Shown in pieces: positions 7,799 through 14,869 of a stretch of 17,789 bases of DNA. How positions within the stretch are numbered: the first letter of the stretch is position 1; each line of letters begins with the position of its first letter. The translations under genes were made by a program, and so were the position numbers. The notes beneath the pieces were generated by a model. That model had not been told where the DNA came from and ran no database searches. It saw only the letters and a program-made list of their open reading frames with translations. Source of the DNA: an uncultured Lachnospiraceae bacterium (GTDB lineage: Bacteria; Bacillota_A; Clostridia; Lachnospirales; Lachnospiraceae); assembly GCA_902773195.1 (NCBI GenBank), contig CACYDL010000065.1, positions 1 to 17,789 of the forward strand, written 5' to 3'.

Positions 7799-9286
7799 AT
7801 GGCGCACCTGTCCGCCAAATACGAAATTCTCAGAAATGTCTTCGGATGCTCTTCCTTCCGCCCGGGACAGGAGACCGTGATCGACTCGATCCTGTCCGGC
7901 CGGGACACCCTGGCTATTCTGCCCACCGGAGGAGGCAAATCCTTCTGCTACCAGATTCCCGCCCTGCTGTTTCCCGGCGTCTCCCTCGTGATCTCCCCGC
8001 TGATCTCCCTCATCGGCGACCAGACCGTCCGCCTGCGGCGAAGGGGCGTCCCGGCGGCGGCCCTCACCTCCGAAATGTCCCCGCCGGCGAAAAGGCAGGC
8101 GATGGCGATGATCCGGAGCGGCGGGGCGAAGCTTCTCTATCTCGCCCCGGAGCGTCTCTCGGCCGGCTTCCTCTCGGAGCTGCCCGGACCGGACTCCCCC
8201 GGCGGCGGGGTTTCCATGGTGTGCATCGACGAGGCCCACTGCGTATCCATGTGGGGCAGGGACTTCCGTCCCGCGTACCTGCGCGTCAAAGACTTTCTGG
8301 AAGCGCTCCGGCGCCGCGGGCAGCATCCCGTCACGGCGGCCTTCACGGCGACCGCGTCCCCCCGGGTGCGGGAGGATATCGTCCGTCTGGCCGGGCTCCG
8401 GGACCCGTTTCTCTTCGCTGCGGGATTTGACCGCCCCAATCTATATTACGGTCTGATCCGCCCTGATGACAAGTACCGATCCTTAAAGTTCCTGATAAGC
8501 CGCCGCGAAAACGCCTGCGGCGTCGTGTACTGCCGCACCAGGGCGGGCGTCGAGGCGGTGTCGGCGCGGCTCGCGGCGGACGGCATCCCTTCGGTCCGCT
8601 ATCACGCCGGCCTCCCCGCCCGGGAGAAGGAAGTAAGCCAGGAGCGGTTCCTTACGGGAAAATCCTCCCTCATCGTCGCCACCAGCGCCTTCGGAATGGG
8701 AATCGACAAGCCGGACGTGCGCTACGTCATTCACTGCGGCATGCCCGGGGACGTCGAGAGCTACTACCAGGAGACGGGCCGGGCCGGGAGGGACGGAAAG
8801 CCCTCCGAGTGCATCATGCTGGCGGACCACCGGGACGTCGTCGTCAACCGTTCCTTCATCGCGGGGATCCGCGACCCGTCGTTCCGGGAGCTCTCCCGCG
8901 AAAACCTGCGGGCCATGCGCCGTCTCGCCTCCGGAAAGATGTGCATGAGACATTTTCTGCTGGACTATTTCGGCGAGAGCTCCCCGGAAAGATGCGGAAA
9001 CTGTTCCTTCTGCCTGGGCAGAAACCGCCGGCGGCCGCCCGCGCCCAAAGGGACGCCGGATCCGGAGCTTCTCGACGACCTGCTGGATCTGAGGCGCCGG
9101 ATCGCCGCGGAAAAGCGCCTTCCGCCCTTCCGCGTCTTTCCCGACGGCGTTCTCCGGGATCTGGCCTCGGCCCGCCCCGGCCGCCTTGCGGATCTTTTCC
9201 TGCTGGAGGGCGTCTCCCCGGCCGCCGCGATAAAATACGGCGCGGACTTCCTGAAGGAAATCCGCGCCTGGAATACCTGTCTGTGA
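7799..9286 (+). CDS. recQ: RecQ-type ATP-dependent DNA helicase
   Basis: The protein has 495 residues. Motif I is TGGGKS at 43-48, motif II is DEAH at 144-147, motif III contains FTATA at 182-186, and motif VI is QETGRAGRDG at 324-333. The zinc site follows with Cys382, Cys399, Cys402 and Cys405. An HRDC-like domain covers about 420-490 (DLRRRIAAEKRLPPFRVF). The winged-helix RQC domain of E. coli RecQ seems to be absent between the zinc site and HRDC, making this a short form. The enzyme unwinds DNA 3' to 5' in recombination and fork repair. The ATG at 7799 is chosen because AAAGGAG lies five bases before it; the longer open frame upstream has no family similarity. It ends 5 bp from the tail of the TetR gene. 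Confidence 0.95.
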   Translation: MAHLSAKYEILRNVFGCSSFRPGQETVIDSILSGRDTLAILPTGGGKSFCYQIPALLFPGVSLVISPLISLIGDQTVRLRRRGVPAAALTSEMSPPAKRQAMAMIRSGGAKLLYLAPERLSAGFLSELPGPDSPGGGVSMVCIDEAHCVSMWGRDFRPAYLRVKDFLEALRRRGQHPVTAAFTATASPRVREDIVRLAGLRDPFLFAAGFDRPNLYYGLIRPDDKYRSLKFLISRRENACGVVYCRTRAGVEAVSARLAADGIPSVRYHAGLPAREKEVSQERFLTGKSSLIVATSAFGMGIDKPDVRYVIHCGMPGDVESYYQETGRAGRDGKPSECIMLADHRDVVVNRSFIAGIRDPSFRELSRENLRAMRRLASGKMCMRHFLLDYFGESSPERCGNCSFCLGRNRRRPPAPKGTPDPELLDDLLDLRRRIAAEKRLPPFRVFPDGVLRDLASARPGRLADLFLLEGVSPAAAIKYGADFLKEIRAWNTCL

Positions 9287-9291
9287 ATTTG

Positions 9292-9885
9292 TCAGAGAAG
9301 GGAAAGAATTCCATGCATCATCAGTTTCTTGAAGGCTCTGTCGCTCGACTCGTCGAAGGTCGCCATGCCGGTCACCACGCGGTATGCGTAGGACGTGATG
9401 CCGTCAAGGATGAAGGACAGGATAAAGTCCCAGTTGACGTCCTCTCCCCCGGTCTTCTGGTTCTCGATCAGCTTCATGGCCTGAAGAAAACCGCCGTACT
9501 CGTCCCTCTGCATCTTCAGAAGCTCGCCGGTGTACCGGGTCGAGGACCTGAACCGGAAGAAATACATCGTCCACTCCGGATTGTCGATCAGCAGCCGGAA
9601 ATAGGACGCCCAGATCCGGTCGATGGACCGGCAGAGAGCGTCGACGTTGCTGCCATCCACGCTGAACTGATCGCATGCCGCGTGAAATTTGCTGTCAATG
9701 TAGCAGAAGGTTTTGTCGAGAAGATCGTTTTTGCTCTTGAAATGATAGTAGAGCGATCCTTCCGCGACGCCTGCCTCCGCCGCCCAGCGCTTTGTCGTAA
9801 AGCCTTCGAATCCGTGAGCCGCCACGACCCTGATCGCGGCGTTCATCATCAGCTCCCGGCTCTCCTCTTCGCTTCCCGTAATCAT
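9292..9885 (-). CDS. TetR/AcrR-family transcriptional regulator
   Basis: The protein has 197 residues when started at the ATG at 9885, which has GGAGG six bases upstream; an earlier in-frame start has no such site. The N-terminal helix-turn-helix is clear: AAHGFEGFTTKRWAAEAGVA then EGSLYYHFKSKNDLL (about 23-56), with the family's YYHFKSK recognition-helix signature. Residues 60-197 are the all-helical ligand and dimerisation domain, which gives no clue to the ligand. Such proteins usually repress their own gene and a neighbouring transporter or enzyme gene. Here the neighbours are recQ (convergent) and rsmI (upstream, same strand), so no target is evident locally. Confidence 0.9.
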   Translation of the reverse strand: MITGSEEESRELMMNAAIRVVAAHGFEGFTTKRWAAEAGVAEGSLYYHFKSKNDLLDKTFCYIDSKFHAACDQFSVDGSNVDALCRSIDRIWASYFRLLIDNPEWTMYFFRFRSSTRYTGELLKMQRDEYGGFLQAMKLIENQKTGGEDVNWDFILSFILDGITSYAYRVVTGMATFDESSDRAFKKLMMHGILSLL

Positions 9886-10086
9886 TCGGCTCCTCCGTCT
9901 TTCCGGATCGTGGTGTCGCAAAAATGCCCTGCCGGATCACAGGACGCTTCCTTCAAGCAAATACCCTGGTCTGTATCCCTTCCGCGTCCCGCGGCCGGTC
10001 CCGCCGCGTTCTCTGCCGACAATGTCAAAGCCGAAGTTCCTACTACCGGCCATGTTACTGATTGTGCCAGTTTTTTAGTTCGTTTA

Positions 10087-10115
10087 ATAATATCATCCGA
10101 ATTGCGCGATGACAA
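10087..10115 (-). promoter_or_regulatory. Sigma-A promoter of the TetR gene
   Basis: Minus-strand TTGTCA (10115-10110) and TATTAT (10092-10087) are 17 bases apart. The -35 box begins five bases after the rsmI stop codon. The predicted start near 10080 gives a leader of almost 200 bases. An imperfect inverted repeat, ACTG-N7-CAGT (10057-10071), just downstream of the start is a possible operator, at low confidence. Confidence 0.75.
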
Positions 10116-10119
10116 TCAT

Positions 10120-10995
10120 TTATTTTGGGAAGCTTCCTGCCTCTCCGGGAAGCAGGGCCTGATAGACGTCTCTTCTCGTCATTCCCCGGTCCTTCGCCGC
10201 GGCCTTCATGGCCGTCTTCCGGTCCATCCCCCGCGCCTCGTACATCTCCACATGTTCCCGGACCGACAGCTCCTTCCACCGCTCCGCGGCCTCCCCGCGG
10301 ATCTCCTCCCGGCTCTTTCCGGCGATCACGAGGACGTACTCGCCCCGCGGCTCCGCGGCGTCCTCCCCCGCGGCCTCCCCGAGGGTGGTCCGGCGGATCT
10401 CCTCGTATTTCTTCGTGATCTCCCTCACCAGGGTGATCTCCCGCTCCGGCCCGAGGGTCTCCGCCAGCAGCTGCAGCGTTTTCCGGAGCCTGTGGGGCGC
10501 CTCGTACAGAACCATCGTCCTCGTCTCGCCCCGGAGGCGTTCCAGCGCCTCCTTCTTCTCCCGGTTCTCCTGGGGCAGGAAGCCCTCAAACACGAACCGG
10601 CGGGTGTCCCTTCCCGAGAGGGTGAGGGCGGTGATCACGGCGCTCGCGCCGGGAAGAGAGGTCACGGCCACACCCGCGTCCAGACATTTTTTCACGAGAA
10701 TCTCACCCGGATCCGAGATCGCCGGGGTGCCCGCGTCGGTGATCAGGGCGACGTCCGCTCCCCCCAGCAGCCTTCCGACCAGCTCGTCCGATTTCCCGGC
10801 CTCGTTGAATTTGTGATAGCTCGTGACGGGCGTTTCGATCCCGTAGGCCTTCAGCAGATGGGCGGACGTCCTCGTGTCCTCGCAGGCAATGAGATCCGCC
10901 TCCTTCAGGATGCGCAGCGCCCGGAGGGTGATGTCCTCCAGGTTGCCGATGGGCGTCGCCGTAATATATAAGGTTCCCGACCTGTGTCCGTCCAT
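10120..10995 (-). CDS. rsmI: 16S rRNA (cytidine1402-2'-O)-methyltransferase RsmI
   Basis: The protein has 291 residues, the usual size. Diagnostic strings are LYITATPIGNLEDITLRAL near the start, IACEDTRTSAHLL, ALITDAGTPAISDPG, LPGASAVITALTLSG and VLYEAPHRL, all typical of the tetrapyrrole-methylase-fold RsmI family. It uses S-adenosylmethionine to 2'-O-methylate C1402 in the ribosomal P site. The ATG at 10995 is preferred because GGAGG precedes it by about four bases; a TTG at 11013 in frame would add six residues. It is the last gene of the holB-ricT-trmN6-rsmI cluster. No terminator is seen between it and the TetR promoter, so read-through is likely. The frame remains open upstream into the 27-bp repeat array. 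Confidence 0.95.
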   Translation of the reverse strand: MDGHRSGTLYITATPIGNLEDITLRALRILKEADLIACEDTRTSAHLLKAYGIETPVTSYHKFNEAGKSDELVGRLLGGADVALITDAGTPAISDPGEILVKKCLDAGVAVTSLPGASAVITALTLSGRDTRRFVFEGFLPQENREKKEALERLRGETRTMVLYEAPHRLRKTLQLLAETLGPEREITLVREITKKYEEIRRTTLGEAAGEDAAEPRGEYVLVIAGKSREEIRGEAAERWKELSVREHVEMYEARGMDRKTAMKAAAKDRGMTRRDVYQALLPGEAGSFPK

Positions 10996-11016
10996 AGTCC
11001 CTCCGATTGTCAAAGC

Positions 11017-11206
11017 ACCTGATTTTCCGCCTGCCGGCAGCGGATCCGGTTTTCAGCCTGCCGTCATGCTATCCGCTTTCCGGCCCGCCGTCTGGGGATC
11101 CGTTTTCCAGTTTGCCGTCAGGGAATCCGGTTTCCCGCCTGCCTCAAAGAGATCAGACTCCCGCAGCCGGCTGCTCAGAATCCGCTTCCCCCGCCGGCGC
11201 CTTTCC
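11017..11206. repeat. 27-bp tandem repeat, seven units, straddling the methyltransferase stop codon
   Basis: Units start at 11017, 11044, 11071, 11098, 11125, 11152 and 11180. The core on the plus strand is ATCCGNTTTNCNGCCTGCCG. All spacings are 27 except 11152 to 11180, which is 28. The last two units encode the final 17 residues of the methyltransferase, and the stop codon (11153-11155) lies in the 28-bp unit. The other five fill the gap to rsmI. Confidence 0.9.
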
Positions 11207-11968
11207 GTAGATCCGGAGAATCTCCCCGGTGTAGCTTCTGTCCTTCCGGTAGATGATCAGAGGAGGATCGGTTTTCAGACCGGGCCTTCCTCCGCGCACC
11301 CCCTCCGCCAGCACCATGGTCGGCTCCGCGTCCTTATAGGGGTAGACGAGGCGCATGCGCTTCGGCTCCAGGCCCGCGGAGCGCATCTCCCCGAACAGTT
11401 CGGGCAGGCGGAAGGGCCGGTGGATGATCGCGAATCTTCCTCCGGGGACGAGAAGTCTTCCCGCGGCGGCCGTCACGTCCCGGAGGGTGCAGCACAGCTC
11501 CGTCCTGGCGACGGCCTTCGCCCGGTTCGCCCCCACCAGGCCGCCTTCGGCCGGCACGTAGGGGGGATTCGACACGACAAGCGAAAAGGAGGCCGCGCCA
11601 AACAGCTCACATGCCTCCCTGATATCGCCCCGGACGACGGAGATCTGCTCCTCCAGCCCGTTTTCCGCGACGGACCTGCGGGCGATCTCCGCCGCTCTCT
11701 CCTGTATTTCAATTCCCGTGATTCTGACGCTGAGCCCGCGCTTCGCGGCCTCGACGCTCATGATCAGCGGAACCGGCGCGAACCCGGTCCCCAGATCAAG
11801 GATCCTGTCCCCTTCCGCCAGACGGGGGTAATGGGCCAGAAGCACCGCGTCGATCCCGAAGCAGAACATCGATGGATCCTGCCAGATGACCGTTCCGTTC
11901 TCAAGATCGTCGAGTCTCAGTGTCTCCGCATCCAATGCCACGGTCTGTCCATCCTCCCGGTTATTCAT
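11153..11968 (-). CDS. trmN6: tRNA1(Val) (adenine37-N6)-methyltransferase-like protein (YabB/TrmN6 family)
   Basis: The protein has 271 residues from the ATG at 11968. The SAM-binding motif I is RILDLGTG (55-62), and the N6-adenine methyltransferase motif is NPPY at 134-137 (LVVSNPPYVP). The N-terminal LENGTVIWQDPSMFCFGIDAVLL is characteristic of this family, which modifies A37 of tRNA-Val. The start overlaps the ricT stop in ATGAATAA (11961-11968). The frame is open further upstream but there encodes only a ricT shadow rich in Arg. No well-spaced ribosome binding site is seen, so translation is probably coupled to ricT. The last 17 residues (GKAPAGEADSEQPAAGV) are encoded by the 27-bp array and look like an added tail that has been cut short by a phase slip. 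The exact substrate is inferred from family only. Confidence 0.88.
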   Translation of the reverse strand: MNNREDGQTVALDAETLRLDDLENGTVIWQDPSMFCFGIDAVLLAHYPRLAEGDRILDLGTGFAPVPLIMSVEAAKRGLSVRITGIEIQERAAEIARRSVAENGLEEQISVVRGDIREACELFGAASFSLVVSNPPYVPAEGGLVGANRAKAVARTELCCTLRDVTAAAGRLLVPGGRFAIIHRPFRLPELFGEMRSAGLEPKRMRLVYPYKDAEPTMVLAEGVRGGRPGLKTDPPLIIYRKDRSYTGEILRIYGKAPAGEADSEQPAAGV

Positions 11969-13493
11969 TCTCTCCGGCGGGAGCGCCTGACCCGGCGCGC
12001 GTCTCCTGCGCCGCGCCTTCTTCCTTCGGCGTCCTGTGGTGCGGACGGTGCTTCCTTCTGGGGCGGCGCTTTGCGGCCTCCTCGCCCTCGGCGTGTTCTC
12101 CGCCGCGGGCCTCCTGTGCTCCGGCCTCCTCCGCGGTTCTGTCGGCTCTGCGGTTTTCACCGCCCGGCCGCTGGTTCCTGCGCTCGGACTTCCGGCCCTC
12201 GCCGGCGGCGCGTTCCGCCTGCTCTCCCTCCGGCTTCGCCTGGTCGCCGCGGTTTTTCTGGCGGCCGCCGTGTGATTTCTTCGACGGATCCCGGGCGCCG
12301 CGGCCCTCCGCGGAGTGACCGGCTTCCTCCCGGCCTTCTCCCTGGCCGTCGCCCTGCCTCGGGGCCTTCTTTTTGCGCTCTCTCTTCGGGCGCTGGCCGC
12401 CCTTTCCGGCGTCCTCCCTGATCAGATAGTCGGAGGCATCGAACTTCTCCATATTCGGATTCCACTGGAGATCCGGATCCTCTTCCCGGCCGGGCGCTTC
12501 ACTGCCGTTCGTCCCGGGAGCGCCCGCGTTCGCGGCGTTCTCCCCGGCCCGCGCGTCCTCCGGCGCGCCCTTCCGGGAGCGCTTCCTGTCCTCGCCGCCC
12601 TGCTCGTCTCTGGCGCCCTTCCGGCCTTTCTTTCCGCCTTCCTTCTTCGGCTCCTCGTGATTCTTCGGCTTCTTCGACTTCGGGATAAAGGTGATGTCCT
12701 TCACCTCGAATTCCTGCATCTCCTTCTCGTCGTTTCCGAGATCCACGATCACCTTGACCGTCTGCCGGAGGATATTGACCGAGGCGACGTCTCCGTGGAG
12801 TCCGTCGGGGGTCGTGACGTAGTCCCCTTTGCCCGGCAGCCCCTTGTTGAGCTCGGCGTAGGTCTCCGCCTCGTTCTTCAGGCAGCACATCAGTCTCCCG
12901 CAGGTGCCGGAGATCTTGGCGGGGTTGAGGGACAGGTTCTGGTCCTTCGCCATCTTGATGGAGACCGGGGCGAAGTCGTTGAGCCAGGTGTGGCAGCACA
13001 GCGGCCTGCCGCAGCCGCCGATGCCTCCGAGCAGCTTCGTCTCGTCCCGGACACCGATCTGGCGCAGCTCGATCCTCGTGCGGAAGACGGAGGCGAGATC
13101 CTTGACGAGATCCCTGAAATCGATTCTTCCGTCGGCCGTGAAATAGAAAAGCACCTTGCTGTTGTCAAAGGTATACTCCGCCTCGATCAGCTTCATCTCG
13201 AGGTTGTGCTCCGCGATCTTCTGTTTGCAGATGCGGTAGGCCTCCTTCTCCTTGGCGCGGTTCTCGTTTTCCCGGGCGGTGTCCTCCTCCGTCGCCATCC
13301 TGATGACGCTTTTGAGGGGCTGGTTCACCTTCCCCGCGGCGATCTCCGTCGGGCTGAGGACGACCGTCCCGTATTCCACGCCCCTGGCGGTCTCGACGAT
13401 CACGTGGTCGTGGTATCTGATGGTATTTTCACCGGGATCGAAGTAGTATACCTTCCCCGCATCCCTGAATCTGACTCCGATAATCTTGGGCAT
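11961..13493 (-). CDS. ricT: PSP1-domain regulator RicT (YaaT) with long low-complexity tail
   Basis: The protein has 510 residues against about 275 in Bacillus subtilis. Residues 1-275 are the conserved PSP1 part, with cysteines Cys161, Cys166, Cys167 (GGCGRPLCCHTW) and Cys198, Cys203, Cys204 (GTCGRLMCCLKNE). In B. subtilis, YaaT works with YmcA and YlbF in a complex that carries iron-sulfur clusters and affects RNase Y-dependent RNA maturation and development. Residues 276-510 are Lys/Arg/Glu/Gly-rich and probably disordered, except for a hydrophobic island, LQWNPNMEKFDASDYLI, near 345-362, and a very basic end (RRPRRKHRPHHR). The start has AGGAGA seven bases upstream. It lies 27 bp after holB and overlaps the methyltransferase by 8 bp. 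RNA binding by the tail is inference. Confidence 0.93.
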   Translation of the reverse strand: MPKIIGVRFRDAGKVYYFDPGENTIRYHDHVIVETARGVEYGTVVLSPTEIAAGKVNQPLKSVIRMATEEDTARENENRAKEKEAYRICKQKIAEHNLEMKLIEAEYTFDNSKVLFYFTADGRIDFRDLVKDLASVFRTRIELRQIGVRDETKLLGGIGGCGRPLCCHTWLNDFAPVSIKMAKDQNLSLNPAKISGTCGRLMCCLKNEAETYAELNKGLPGKGDYVTTPDGLHGDVASVNILRQTVKVIVDLGNDEKEMQEFEVKDITFIPKSKKPKNHEEPKKEGGKKGRKGARDEQGGEDRKRSRKGAPEDARAGENAANAGAPGTNGSEAPGREEDPDLQWNPNMEKFDASDYLIREDAGKGGQRPKRERKKKAPRQGDGQGEGREEAGHSAEGRGARDPSKKSHGGRQKNRGDQAKPEGEQAERAAGEGRKSERRNQRPGGENRRADRTAEEAGAQEARGGEHAEGEEAAKRRPRRKHRPHHRTPKEEGAAQETRAGSGAPAGENE

Positions 13494-13520
13494 TGCCTGT
13501 TCTCCTGTTGTTCCGTCCGT

Positions 13521-14531
13521 CTATTTTCCGCACTTGTCCCGCATCCCCTGGAGAAGCAGCTCCAGGGCCAGCTCCGTGTTGACATTCGCCCGGAGCCTCA
13601 GCCTGCAGCGGTCCAGGTCGTCTACGATCCCCGTGAGGGATTCATAGGAAGTCCCGGACGCCGCCGCGCGGACCGCGCTGATTTCGCCGGCAAAAACAAG
13701 GCGGTCGACATCCGCCGTCGCCTTGTAGTAGATGACGTCCCTGAAATAAAGAACCATGAGGTCCAGAATCCCGTCCAGGCTGTCCTTCCTCTCCCTGAGC
13801 CAGCGGACCGCCTCGGCGAGCGCCGCCGATCCCAGCCCCGGCAGCCCCTGAAGAAGGGCGAGCGTCCGGCTTTTCATCTCCCCGAACTCCTCGTCACGGG
13901 AGATCCTGATGGCCTTTCCGATATTTCCCTGGGCGAAGGCGGCGATGACCCTCGCCTCATAGTCCGGGATCATGAGGCGCTCCCGCACATACTCTTCGAC
14001 GTCCCTGTCGGAAACGGGAAGAAACGGCAGCTTCACGCAGCGCGAGAGCACGGTGGGAAGAAGCGACGCGGGATTCGCCGCGAGGAGGATGAGAACCACG
14101 TATTCCGGCGGCTCCTCGATCGTCTTGAGCAGCGCGTTCTGGGCCTGGGGGTTCATCCTGTCCGCGTCGGGAAGAATGTAGATTTTTCTGCTTCCCTCGT
14201 AGGGAAGAATGCCGGCCGTATTCACGACCTGCTCCCGGATCTCGTCGACCTTGATGACGTTCGGGGATTCGTGGGTCACGTGGATGATGTCCGGGTGATT
14301 GCCTCCGGCGGCCTTGCGGCACGACCTGCAGCTCATGCAGGGTCTCGCGGAGGGATCCTCCGCCTCGCAGAGAAGGGACATGGCGAAAAGGTCCGCCACG
14401 GTTCTTTTCCCGCTCCCCTCGTCTCCGGCAAAAAGAAGGGCATGACTGACGCGGCCGCTCTCCGCGGCCTTCCTCAGCTGTCTTATGACGTCGGCGTGTC
14501 CGACGATCTGACCATACCCTCTTTCATCCAT
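13521..14531 (-). CDS. holB: DNA polymerase III delta' subunit (clamp-loader)
   Basis: The protein has 336 residues, as expected for the family. The N-terminal GQIVGHADVIRQLRKA is followed by Walker A GDEGSGKRT at 36-44, a zinc module (Cys55, Cys65, Cys68, Cys71, with CMSCRSC), DADRMNPQAQNALLKTIEEP around motif II, and the SRC sensor at 163-165. Delta' is a stator of the clamp loader that places the sliding clamp on DNA. The ATG at 14531 is required to keep the conserved N-terminus. No ribosome binding site precedes it, and a good promoter ends only about eight bases upstream. In related genomes a thymidylate or guanylate kinase gene usually lies just upstream; here it is absent. Confidence 0.93.
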   Translation of the reverse strand: MDERGYGQIVGHADVIRQLRKAAESGRVSHALLFAGDEGSGKRTVADLFAMSLLCEAEDPSARPCMSCRSCRKAAGGNHPDIIHVTHESPNVIKVDEIREQVVNTAGILPYEGSRKIYILPDADRMNPQAQNALLKTIEEPPEYVVLILLAANPASLLPTVLSRCVKLPFLPVSDRDVEEYVRERLMIPDYEARVIAAFAQGNIGKAIRISRDEEFGEMKSRTLALLQGLPGLGSAALAEAVRWLRERKDSLDGILDLMVLYFRDVIYYKATADVDRLVFAGEISAVRAAASGTSYESLTGIVDDLDRCRLRLRANVNTELALELLLQGMRDKCGK

Positions 14532-14538
14532 GCTGTTT

Positions 14539-14568
14539 ATGATACTCTATTCCCAAAGGTTTTGACAA
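14539..14568 (-). promoter_or_regulatory. Sigma-A promoter abutting the holB start codon
   Basis: Minus-strand TTGTCA (14568-14563) and TATCAT (14544-14539) are 18 bases apart. The expected transcription start falls at or within a few bases of the holB ATG (14531), which predicts a leaderless or nearly leaderless mRNA. The same hexamers and spacing occur upstream of the flavoprotein gene. Confidence 0.75.
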
Positions 14569-14603
14569 GAGGCGGCGGGGAATCTTTTGGACGCCGCCGC
14601 GCG

Positions 14604-14645
14604 GAGGCGGCCGTTCCCGGAAACCAGGAGACGGCCGCCTCTTTT
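14604..14645. terminator. Possible terminator hairpin between flavoprotein gene and holB
   Basis: GAGGCGGCCGT (14604-14614) pairs perfectly with ACGGCCGCCTC (14631-14641). TTTT follows on the plus strand, but no plus-strand gene needs it. On the minus strand, where the flavoprotein transcript would arrive, no U-tract follows directly. It may still cause pausing or protect 3' ends. Confidence 0.4.
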
Positions 14646-14715
14646 GACATCTTATATGATTATGGTCCGGATCCGTTCTCCGGACGAAGGACGCAGGTCA
14701 GCGGAGACCGGGAGG

Positions 14716-14869
14716 CCCGGCTTCGCCGTCCCCTTCCCGGGGGAAACGCTGCCTCGCACTTTCCGGGGCCTCGCCGCCCGCTTCCTGAGGGAACACGCTG
14801 CCTCACACCTTCCGGGGCTTCACCGCCCGCTTCCTGAGGGAAACGCTGTCTCACACCTTCTGGGGCTTC
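14716..14869. repeat. 48-bp tandem repeat overlapping the flavoprotein stop codon
   Basis: The landmark GGGGCTTC (or a close variant) ends at 14724, 14772, 14821 and 14869, giving periods of 48, 49 and 48 bp. Other shared words are GGGAAACGCTG (14741, 14838; variant at 14789) and CGCTTCCTGAGG. The right-hand end covers the last six codons of the flavoprotein gene, and its TGA is inside a unit. Confidence 0.88.

Larger units (their letters stand above)
14532..14850. other. 319-bp intergenic region upstream of holB
   Basis: It holds the holB promoter (14539-14568), a strong hairpin (14604-14641), a smaller perfect hairpin GTCCGGA/TCCGGAC (14665-14685) and the 48-bp repeat array (14716-14869). 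Minus-strand reading of the array gives an open frame from a GTG overlapping the flavoprotein stop (GTGA) down to 14660. It is Arg/Gly/Pro-rich and looks like repeat read-out rather than a known protein. Confidence 0.6.

Noticed and set aside
9937..10053. 38-codon ATG ORF in the TetR leader (minus strand)
   Set aside because: No ribosome binding site and no conserved feature; a leader peptide cannot be supported from sequence alone.
8809..10971. Plus-strand open frame (720 codons) across the end of recQ, the TetR gene and rsmI
   Set aside because: It is out of frame with recQ and antisense to the others, and crosses convergent gene ends; no recognisable protein.
11017..11206. CRISPR array
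   Set aside because: The 27-bp units are contiguous and degenerate with no unique spacers, and no cas gene is near.
10874..12421. Plus-strand open frame opposite rsmI start, methyltransferase and ricT tail
   Set aside because: Antisense shadow of conserved genes; its repetitive segment simply reads the 27-bp array.
12315..14837. Long plus-strand open frame (840 codons) opposite ricT and holB
   Set aside because: It is antisense to two clearly conserved genes, has no family motifs, and reflects the high GC content and few stops on the complementary strand.
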